A DNA stretch of 64,000 nt, from the NCBI GenBank assembly GCA_033675545.1, contig JAWDGP010004062.1:1338501-1402500 (forward strand), in the 5' to 3' direction. This stretch comes from Elysia crispata. Taxonomy: Eukaryota; Mollusca; Gastropoda; Plakobranchidae. The translations under genes and the position numbers were made by a program. Shown one piece after another: positions 44,217 to 56,200 of this stretch. Each line of letters opens with the position of its first letter. The stretch's first letter is position 1. The notes under the pieces are model-generated. The model was not told the origin of the DNA. It saw only the letters and a program-made list of their open reading frames with translations, and did not search any database.

Positions 44217-47200
44217 AAAAGAATTTCTTAAAGATTAGAAAAAATTGCACACAAAATGAAACACCAAATTTTATTGCACTAAATGATCTTAGCTTATGGG
44301 GTGTTGCACATATACTAACTAGTTTCTTTTTTTGATTTGGTTAAGAGAGCGGTGTGAAAACCAACATACTTAGAACAGAAAATAAAAACAAAGGGACCAA
44401 AAATAAGGAAGGAACATCCAGTTTTTATTTCCAAAATGGCACATATTTTTTTCTACATGGAAGTGAGCTGATTAGAACAGACAAGAAATCTTGTGCAGTG
44501 TGCTTTTAAAAATTTATATCAATCTCTGATGGTAGTAGATTGAATGAACTTGAAATGGCAAGGATAGAAGCACATAAAACACTTCAATAGGGCCTACAAG
44601 TAGTAAAGTATGGGAAAATGACTTCTTGTCAAAAGTTTATTAAAATCTATCCAATGATAAAATTATTTAGGTCCTGATATTTTTATGAATGTGTGACACT
44701 CAGAAAAGAAAGAAATTTTTCATATTTTAGTTATTGTTTGAACTTAAGATTTTATAAGTTGTTTTCACGTCTTATCAGAGATTGATGTTTGGACTGGTAG
44801 ATACTTGATTCTCCTAGTTGAATTTTTTTACAACCTGTCCATGATTCATATAGAAATTATATATTCCTTTTTCTGCACGTTTTACAGTTTAACAGAAATG
44901 TGGGAGTAATACATCTGTGTTGCGAAGGAGATGAATGAATAAGTATATTTCTTTCATGATCAAATCAAAACAGTCTCAGTAAGACTAATCAAAAGCGATC
45001 CAATTTTGTTATTAATATCATCAGGTTGTTGACCAAACTGAAATCCACACAATTGATGAGAAAGACGGAGCAAATGTATTTCGTGCAGAAGACATCATAA
45101 TAGAGGAAACCAGTGACAATGGTAACATCACAATGGTAGCAGCCAGCCAGTCAGAGGCTCAGTCTGCTCATGCCTTGCTAAACCTGGCAAACGCTCAAGC
45201 AGACACAAGCTCTGTGCAGGTGTCTGATATCCTGGCAGCTCAGCGACAGGCTCAGGAAGAGGAGGAGGTGAGAACCAGTACAAATGTATACATTTCTACG
45301 TGAAGTATCTTTAATAAGCATCAAATGATTTTTTCCTATGGATGTAAAAACTTGCAAATAAAATTTAGTAAACAAAACGGCAAAAAAATAGCATTTTAGG
45401 TGCACATTTCTTATGAGTGATTTACTACATAATTTATTTTCCTCCTGCGTTCGATTTTTCAAGAATATTCAGAGGGTTTTCCATCTTTGCTAGATTTTGA
45501 CATGAATGGGTTTAAATGTGTTTTTCTGTTTAAAAAAACCTTCTTATTATGTACTAGAAAGTATGAATTTTTTTTTTAAATTCACTTACAATGCTTCCCC
45601 CAAAAAACTAAACAATGCTTTTTTTTTTCCTGATCAAAATATGTTTTATATGTATATTTTTTATGTTTTTTTTTAATGTGGGTCAGCAGAAATAAAAAGT
45701 GATAAAAACTTTACATTAAAATATTGCCAACTTTTTCTTGTTATATTTTTATATTTCAGAATGCAACCGCCGGAAAGGCTTTGTTAGAGTTATCAGCTGA
45801 TCAGAACGCTGGTACATACATTGTTGATGAGAATGGAACTATGATACCTCTTAGTGACGTGAGGTAAGAATATTTAACTGTCAAATAAAATGAAGATTTG
45901 GTTTTTTAGAGAAGTCATGTTTCATAGTTTCAGATCTTATAAAATTTATCAAAACACGTGAAATAAATGTTTAAAAAATAATTTTGGATTGATTTTGATT
46001 GGAATGATGCATTTTATCTATAATACTAAAAATATATACATTGTGATGGGGATTTTAATTTTTTTAAGTAGTCATTTCATTTGGATGAAAGGGATGAATA
46101 GGAATTGCAATTTTTTTCTTGTGCTGGTATGGTACTAATATGCTACTCAAGTTTTTGTCTAAGTATGAAAATGATGCTGTTTTCAAGCTGATTCAATATA
46201 TATCACTTTTTTTTAAGTAAGTAAAGAGTGAGTCATATAGAGTGCTAATTTACTTTATTGGTTTCTGTTTTTCCTTTTCTGCTGAATAATTTTTTCCTGT
46301 TTCATGAGTTTGGTCATTATATTGGTTCAGCCCCGTTTGATTTTGAAAATTCATTTTTATGTCAATAGGTCTACTTTAAAATTTTAATCAACTTTTTCTG
46401 TAACCCGTGTTTGTATACAGAGGAGAAACTATGCTGCCAGTAGAAGACACTGGGGTGACAACGATTGCTATCTGCCAGTGTTTCTGTGGTCGTGAGTTTA
46501 TTTCACAGGAGGACCTTGAGAGACACAAAGCTATGCATAAGGTGCAAGGGCGAAATGTGTAAGCATCCTATCAAAAGTGATTCATTTCAAATTTGTCTTT
46601 CAAAACGGATGCAGAAAATCATGAAATCAATGCCTTTTAATCCTAATTCGATTGACTGCTTTTTTTAACATAAATAGAAGAAACATAATGAACAGTGGAA
46701 ATATTGAAAAATGTGTTGAAAGTTTTTCTTCCATATAATCTATTTTTTTTTTGTATACAAGTCAAAATGTCTTTTAATCTTAAAGCACTTGGTGGAATCA
46801 AAATAAAGTTATATCACTCTTAAAATCATGAAATATTGAAAATGTTTTGATTTGCAAGACTTCATGTTAAGTAATCTGGAAACCTGCTATGGTTTATATG
46901 TTTACATCTATAAATTTTAACATTACTTATTCAAAAGAGTTTATAGAAAAATCCCCCATAGCCTTTTCAAGCAGATCTGCAGCTACAGACAAAATATTTA
47001 TACATTTTTCTTTTAACTTTTTCAGCCCCACATCAGGTGAAGAAATAGTGAGTAGCAGTCAGTCTTGCACCCTGTGCCCAGCTCAGTTCTCGAGCTCAAG
47101 AGAGCTTGTGCAACACCACAAAGAAGCACATCCTGGAGAAATGCCTTGGGAGTGTGACATATGCAGCAAGCGCTACCACAAGAAAGTCGCAATGAAAGCT

Positions 47201-50200
47201 CACATGCGGGTACACAATGCCATGGCACGATATCAGTGCTCTACATGCAAAAAGTGAGTTATATTTTATTTTATATGTGTGTTATCTAAAGGTAGATCCA
47301 GGTTTTTATATTCTAGGCACTAATAGTCCAAATAACATACATGCTGGTTATTAATTCCTCTGTTGCTAATGAATATACACTTCTCAGAACTTGAGTAGCC
47401 TAAAGTTACATTGTGATCCAGGTTCTTTTTGAAGATAATATATTATTGTAAACTCTGTATGACTGGTCAAGATCAGAGATGTGTTAGTTTGCTTACTTCG
47501 GTCCAGATTATTTAAACAAAAATATAATGAAGACAAATGTGCACTGCTAGTTAATTTCTCAGTTTTTTAATGTTAAAATAAGAAGCAAATACATTTTGAA
47601 TAAATGAGAAACAACAGTGAATCAATGAAAGATGTTTAAATAAATAGAAACTTTTGTTATGGGATATGATCATGCTTTGCCAAGAGCCTCACTATTCAGA
47701 AATGGAAAAGTAAAATTTCCACTTAGTATATACGAATTCAGTCAGCAGTCATTGGAAAACATCCTACACTACCAATGAAAGGAATGAAAGATTTGCAAAA
47801 TCATTTCAGATTAACATTTATCCACCGCTCAAGTTTTGTGTGATCTATAAATTTCCTTTGAATAAATCTGATCAGGTAATTGAGCTTTTCAGTCACCTTA
47901 AGCATCACAATGGTGTGAAAGAGCTTTGGAAACTGATGTGAAGCATTGTAAATTTGTCTCCAAGGACGAAAGGTGATGCCAAAAGACTAAAAGTACTGAA
48001 AAATAAAAGTGAAATGACATAGATATCACTTCAAAACAGTAACTATGACACTTATATTGTCTTCCACAAGGGTGTTTTACTATAAGAGAGCAATGACCCG
48101 CCACATAAAACAGCACACCTGTGAAAAGCCCTTTAAGTGCACAATTTGTGGAGAGATGCTCAATACCCTGTGGGAGCTCAGGAAACACAGGTATGTCTTA
48201 CTCTCATTCTGCAATACTTTAAGAAGCAGTTTCCACACATTTGTTTTTTTTTCAGTCAATATGTCTATAAAAGGTAGGTGTCAAAATCTTTTGGAATTGC
48301 ATGCTTTCAATGCTTTATCTGCTGATTGTTAATATGATGCAGGGACATTCAATTGAATATGCTTTCCTTATTGTCCTAAAGAATTTAATTTAGATTCAGA
48401 GTAATGTTTAAGAACCAAAGAAGGGTAGAGGCAAAGAAATTTTTTTGTCACTAATCTGTCACTACATATCCAGCATTTCCCTTTGATAGAATCTTTTTTT
48501 TTTTGTGTGTGTGTGTGTGTGTCATTGGTCTTTCAGTTTGAAAAATGTCCATTATGATGTCTGAAACTAATCTACCTGTTGTTTTCTTTTCAGAATCAAT
48601 CACCAAGTGCGTTCTCTCTACCACTGTGATATTTGTTCAAAGGTTTTTAAGCAGAAGGCAACTCTTGTCGTACATTCTCGGGTTCACACTGGGCAGAGAC
48701 CATATACTTGTGACATCTGTAACAAGAGTTTTTCACTCAAATGTGAGCAGGAGTTTTGAGCCAGCATTTTCATAAAATACACAAATGGCGCTATGAACAT
48801 TTGAATCTTGAGAAAACAAACAGGAGAAAGAAAAAAATACATTGTGATTTTTTTTTTTTTATAAATCCTGATTTTGATTCCCATAGCATTGAAATGATGT
48901 TTATGGGATTGTTTAAAACCCAGAGATTTATCTTCTTACATACCTTGTGAGAGAAATGTTGAGGGGATAAACTGACAGTTGTAGTTATGATTAGATGTAT
49001 TATTTGTTGTGTTAAACGGAACCAAAAAAAGAAAGAGAAAGCGTTGAAACTTTTTTCACATCATGCTCATCAGGACTAGCTGAAATGCATAGTTTGTAGC
49101 TTGAAAACTTAATGAAAGAGTTTGAAACAGGCGACAATAGTCCATTGCATGAAATGAATGTCCAAGGAAAGCTAAACATTGCAATATTTTTCTCTAACAT
49201 GTTATCATTAGTTGTAATAGTATTGTGTATAATTTGAAAAAAAAATTTTTTTTACTTATGATAGTGTCAAATTTGTATTCCATCACTAACCCTACATTCA
49301 TAACTTTCGATTGTGAATAACAGCAACGAGCCAACTTGCCCTTACCTTTTTCTTTTTAATTTTATCACTGTAGCTTCTGAATGGATGCGTGGGAAATCAA
49401 AGGAGTAAAAACTATTGTAATATTACTTTGATTGTTTAAAGAGATAATTGTCAAAACCAAGCTTCAGATTTTAAAAAAAAAATTAATGATTTTCACGTCC
49501 CATGGAATTCTTCAAAAAACTAGACATTTTTTTTTATTGAAAAACATAGTTTCAGTGATGATTGCATTCTATTATTAGCTGCACCAATAATCTTCATGGA
49601 GCTTGAGCTTTCTCAATGCCTTCCTTCTCAATTGATTTTTTGAGGAGGTTGCAAACAAAGGTGTCTATCTTATGTCTCAAAATAAAATCATTTCTTTCAA
49701 TTTTGTTTGAAACCACTATCTAATATTGCAAAGAGCAGTTACATCTATATTTGAGCATTGTAAGTTTTTGCTAAGCTTCATTTATCCTTTTAACTTAGTT
49801 CATTTGTCGTAGAGGATCTGAAATGTATAAAAATATACCTAACATTTATCTGATATATTTTTTTAAAACAATAATGCAATGATTACCTCATACATTGAAT
49901 CACCCTCATTTTTCTACAATAACAATTAATCTGAGACGGATTAATCCATGTCTTAATCTCTAGATCAAGATTGTAAAGAAAGAAAAGTAACAAACTGTTG
50001 AGGCATTACAAATCAGTACTGCATGTTATGTTCATACATGAGTTTACTGTGAAGACATTCTGGGTTCTACTTTTTTTCCTTTTTGACTCTCAGCAACCCT
50101 GACTCAGCACAGAAGGATTCACACAGGAGAAAAACCAAATGTTTGTCCAATCTGTGGCCAGCGTTTCAGACAGGGCAGCACAATGCAGGCCCACATGAAG

Positions 50201-53200
50201 CGCCACACTCATGACAAGCCTTACATTTGCCGCTACTGTAGGATGCGCTTTGCCTATCAGGATGAGCTCACTGAGCATGAGCTGGCGCACGCACACAACA
50301 AGAAATGGCAGTGCGATGAGTGTGGGATGAGGTTGGCTACTATATTTTTTTTTTTATATCTCTTGAGATTAGTTTTAATCAGGACATTGTCTATGAATAT
50401 TTGAAACAATCCTTAGAATCTTTTGTTTTCTTCGTGGTGTTGATTCTAGGAGGGATTTAAATACGTTTCAGACAAGAAACATTAACTTTGCAGTGATAAA
50501 AGGAATAATCAAAATATGAACTTCTCATGCATATTTCTCAAGTTTTTTTTTTTTTAATTTCTGACATGTATAACATTAGAATTGATCTTTGAACGCTGAA
50601 AATGTGTTAAATATCACTTGCATGATGCTGTGAATATCTGGAACCAATGAGGCCAAAATAAGTTTTAGGATTTCATATCTGGAGGCAGTGTGAATTTGGT
50701 CTCATTTTGCAATGTGCATTTGACTTATTTACCTTATTTGTTGATTTGATTTGTGAATTTCACCATATTTTGTTATTTCCTTCATGGAAGGTTTAAGAAC
50801 CAGTCTTTGCTGGCTCGCCATTGCCGTCGACATACAAACGAGAGACCATTTGTTTGTGAGATATGCAGCAAGAGCTTCGTGCAGTCAGGCTCACTACGGG
50901 CACACATGCGTTCACATACTAATGAGAAACCATATTATTGCCGCATGTGCTCAAAGGTTGGTATAGATTATGTTTTTTTTGTTTTTTTTTTCAATCTAGC
51001 CTCTTAAAATTTGTTTGCCATATTCTCTTAATTCTTTTTGTATTTTTATATTAATGAAAATCACAAGATAAAATAAGCTATAAATATTTTATTTCATGAC
51101 TTTCATATGTTTAATGGAAGTTTGCCTTGTCTTTATTAGGCATATGCCACCAGTGGAACTCTACTGCTGCACATTCGAAAAGTCCACAATCTCGCAGCTA
51201 AGACAGTGAAGGAGGTATTCCCTGTGAACAAGCATATAGAGGACCAGAAGGTTAGAATAGACACTTTTTTTTATTATTATCTAACAAAACCAAGGCAAAA
51301 AGCAATTCAGAACATTTAATGGAACCTTGAAAAGCTAAAATCATTGAATTTTGGCGTTAGATAAAATCGAATGTAGAAGTACTTTACTTCAGTTTATCAT
51401 ATGCGACTGAATAAGTTCTTTTGGTATGCCAACAAAGATTTCATGTAAATTAAAATTTTTCTCTCAAATTTTGTTTAAGATTTTAGCCTTGTTTTGAATT
51501 GGAGCCGGAAACAGTCTATTTTTTCTTTAAGATTATTAGATATTTTTTTGGTACGTATGTTTACTTCATTCAAGAAATTTTTGTCTCTTTCCAATCTAAA
51601 TAGCAAAAAGGAAAACTTTTCATATTTCTTATGTTTTCTGTTTAGCTTCAGTAACAAAATAAGAATTTATCACAATCCATACATCTCTGAGGAAATGCCT
51701 TTTACAAACTTTATTACTTTCACTTTCACCATACAACAGGTCTTCACAATCCGTAACAAGCCTCTTGTGGGTAATGAAATGGTAGTTCACTCGGATGGAA
51801 TGGCAGCTGGGGGTGAAAGGGTGACAGTTCTTATTGATGAAACTATTGATTCAAATATATCAGCCACCCAAGATATTAGTGGGGATAAACACAATATGGA
51901 CAGTATAAGCAGTAATCTGAATGAAGCAATACAAGGAGAAGCAGAGCAGTCACCAAATGTTATTGTAGTCACTAGTGAGGGAGATTTCAGTGTCGCCACT
52001 TCGACCCAAGTTGATGATGTTGTAATGAGTGCTGAAAACAGCCATGGGGAGACTACAGTAACACAGCAGGGCTTCTCAAAACCAACATCGGGTGCTGAAG
52101 TCTTGACAAAGCTAGAGCCACTGGGAGAGATATGGAATACTCAAGACGATGGCAGTGAGCCTGTGCAGGTAGAAAGCAATGCATGATAAGATAAATCTTT
52201 ATTGCTCAATTTAAGGAAATATGGTATGATATCGCTTTTACAAATGCATAGACAATACAAATTTATAGAAATTAAAATAAATCCTTATTTATATCATGTA
52301 CAATATTCATGAAATCCATGTGTCACACTAGAGAGACTTAAGAAAGTTATGCGAAGGCAAGAAGCTACTGTTATCTAGAAAGTTTGCAGCTGAAACTAGT
52401 TTTCAATCATCCCCAAGGTCTTCAAAATTATTTTGTTTATAAATTGTGAGGAATACAAACTATTTATTAACATATATGGAGACAGTATCAGTGATTATTC
52501 TCCGGTTTAAAATTCGTAGGGATATTTATTTTGTGTGCAATCTTCATTGTTTTTACTTATCAATATTTTCTTATCAGGTTGCAGCAGAGGTGGATATAAG
52601 CTCCCACAGCCTACATTCTGCACAAGACAGACAGGAAGCAGCTCTTGGGCTGGCAGAGCTTTCTCTGTTTGGGGCAGGTGCTGCTGGAGGCAATGCGAAC
52701 AGTGCTGATCCTGCGTCTGTCCAGCAGCAAGCCAACCAGAAGACGAAGACGTTCTTCAAAGAGGAAGAAGAAGATATGAATGATCCTAACGTGACAAAGA
52801 TAATCCTCAGTAAGGAGGGCGGTGTAATGAATAGCCAGGACCCTCATCAGTGTCCAATCTGTCACAGGTGTGTAGCATTGAGCCCTCATTGTTCCATCTT
52901 AGCATTCATTTCATTACTTGAATTGATTCCACCCATTGCTTGAACAGCCTGAGCATATTCTGAAGATGAAACATTATGATAGCTCTGACAAATAACATTT
53001 TTCTCTTGATCAAGCATAGGTTGGCTCATTTTATCACTTATGTGGGATTGACAAAATAGGGTTTTCTTATTTATTTTAAGAAATCATATTATTAAGCTTA
53101 ATCTTCTTTACACTTTGTTTCACTGCTGAATCAATGTGCATAGGTCTTTTTGACCCATCACTCAATAAAAAAGGACATGAAAGCAGAACTAAAGTAGGAG

Positions 53201-56200
53201 TTTTACATCGATTTGGATTTGAATGAAAAGATTGCTGCTTTTATTGGAGGAAAAAAAAAGAAGCCTTCAGGTTTCACTTCTTTCAATCTTGACATTTACA
53301 GCAATCAATACAGTGAACCTTACATCCAATAATCTGGGACTCAACATAACCTTCCTCCCCAAAAAATTAGGAAAAGTCCTAGTTCTTTCTAAGTATCCTT
53401 ATAGAGAAAACTTTCATAGAACGGAATGATCCGTGAATTTAACAAACTCAGAGTTCTCAACCTCTTATTATTTTAAGATCCCCTAATTTTCGGCTACACT
53501 ATTTATGTTTTGTTTCAAGTTGTATGAAAAAAAAAAATACCAGCTAAATTCACTGATTTTGAAGTGATTTTTTTCTCTCTCTGTCTGTACCCTAACAGAT
53601 CTCATTTTGCTTTGTTCAAAATCTATTTTTTTTTTTTTTTGAGAGACTGGAAAAACTAGTCAGTATCATATTTTACAATTTTTTGTATTTAACAGGGTTT
53701 TTTTTTTCATCAAATACTTGAGAAAACTGTGGTGGTCAATATTAACCACAACCATTCTTCTGGCCCTTTTTTCCAGGATTTTTGGGAGAAAAAGCATCAT
53801 GGTGGAGCACCTGAGAATTCACACTGACGAGAAGCCATATGAATGTGATTTTTGCAGTGCTGCTTTCAGGCAGAATGCTCAGCTACGCAGTCATATTCGC
53901 AATCGGCATACCAAGGTATCTTCAACATCAAGAATGAAGTTGGATAGAATATGATAATGAGACTTAGTAAAGTAGTTTACTCTGCACTTGCTCTCTTATT
54001 GTCTCTTTCTAGAATTTTTTTTTTCTTACAAACGTTTTAAATTTGCTTTTTATTTCTATGTTTCTTCAATAATTATTTGCCACCTTCATAACATCATGTT
54101 TGTTTGCAGCAATCTTGTGAGCAGTAGATCGTATATAACACTTGAGCAAAATGGTTGAAACAGACAGTACACAATTTTGCAGTTCCCACTTAAATACATT
54201 TTATATTTGAAATAAGTAGCATTTTATATATTTGCTAAATATTTTCTTGTTTTGACCATAGAACCAATGCTTTCTTGATCTTTCAATTTGAAATGTCATT
54301 TTTTCCTTTCTGACTCTTTAAACTAAAGCCAGACATTAAGTCCAAGTGAATCATATTGTTTTTCCTCAGATTAAATCCTTCACTTGTCAGATAAACTTTG
54401 CTCTTGCAAAACGATGATTTGGTATTGAAAAATTTTTTACACAAAATATTCTTTTCTTTCCTCTAGGTGGAAAGGTTTCAGTGTTCATTCTGCCACAAAC
54501 GATTCCTGTCTCGCAGCATCACAATCAGACACATCAAATTTCACCACAAATTGAAGGTAAAACAGCAGATCAAGTTCTAAAAATTTAAGTATCTGTTTCA
54601 ACCAGCTAGGAGAGGTGAATTTTTGTCTCTACCAGGCTTCAATATAGCAATATGTAGTTTATGAAATGAGTTTTAGTGCATGTTACTTGCACACATGCAT
54701 GTACAGTAGACCTTGGATATAACGAAATTAACGGGCCAGGGCTTAAACTTCGTCATAAAAAATATAACCAAGGTTTCGTTAGAGACAAGGTCAACTAAAA
54801 CTCCTCATTTTGCTTCCCTCTTACCTGATCCCTATCTTTTTCTCTCCTTTTGTCTCTTAATGCAGTCTTACCTCTACACAAACTTTCAACATATTGCATA
54901 TTTTGTGCATTTAAATAGCAACTTATGACACTCATTCACACATACACACAAGCAACGTTTTATCCCCTTTCTCAACTGTCTTTATCAGTTTAAGGTTTAT
55001 CTCAAACGATATGCACTTCTTTTTTATCTACCGTATTCCCTCCATTAGTAGCGCCGTCTCTAATAAACGCCGCCCCCCCCCCCTTTCCCATCCAAGCAAC
55101 ACTTAAAAAACACCACTTTCGAGAGCAAAAGATTCTTATTAAACTCAAACTCAAAACATTTATTAAGCGATAGATCTGATGATAACAACAGACAACACAT
55201 GTAAACAATGAATGACTATGGTACTGCAATTGTCATCTCAAATTGGGGATGTCAAAGTCAGTACTAAGGCGTCTGAGGTTAATGTCCTGGACTATTGCAG
55301 TCCTTGTAGTCATCGGACTCGAATGACACCCAACCATGGCACTCTAAAACTAACTAGAGGGGGAGGGGGGGCGACGGCGGCGGAAACGGCGGCACTTTGA
55401 CTTTGAAGAAAGTCATCCAAAACATTCCATTAGACGCACCCCCCCTCTTCATTTTCACGCGCCCGGCGCTACTATTGGAGCGAATACGGTATGTCATAAA
55501 ACACTGTAACCTCCACAACTTCATTATGCTCGAGGTTCTTATCATGTCTTTATCGTTAAAACAGAGGTTCTCATACCATTGTATAGAGAACAGAAAAAAC
55601 ATCATTTACAATTGCTTCGTTACGGCCCAGGTTTTGTTACGGCCAATTTTGTAATAGTGGAGATCCACTGTATTTTATTAATCTACATATGAAACAGTTG
55701 CAGTTTGTGGTTCCCATTGTTTTCATTGATTCAGAAGAGGCTCAGCATATTAAAAAAAATAGTTACTTTGAATATTTAAATCTACTTTATGAAGCCTAGT
55801 CAAGTTCCACATCCAAAAAACTAAAATGAAAAGGTAATTTATGACCTGATAGTACATGTGTTATTTGTAATCTCTCAAGCACAAAGAAAACCTTGAACAG
55901 GCCAAGCTGCAGATTGATTTATGAAGAGCATTGCTCTCGTCTTTCTAAATAAGTGAGACTGATTTGCTTCTGTTAAACTTTTCACTGCCTTCAAGTTCTG
56001 TGTGCAGGGTTACTTTTGACTCTTGCTGTGCCAAGAGCGTACAGCAAAGAAACAGTTTTCTCTCTGTATGGTTGATTCAACCTAATTCATAGCTTATTTA
56101 GGAATCATATAAAGTCTCAATATCAAGTCATACTCACCTTGGGTTACTAGAATGTGATTCACTTTATAGCTAAAAAATTTTTTAAAAAATGGCGTTATAA

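Noticed and set aside
55212-55605. Open frames inside the nested element
   Set aside because: Short, on both strands, GC-repeat derived, and unlike any transposase.
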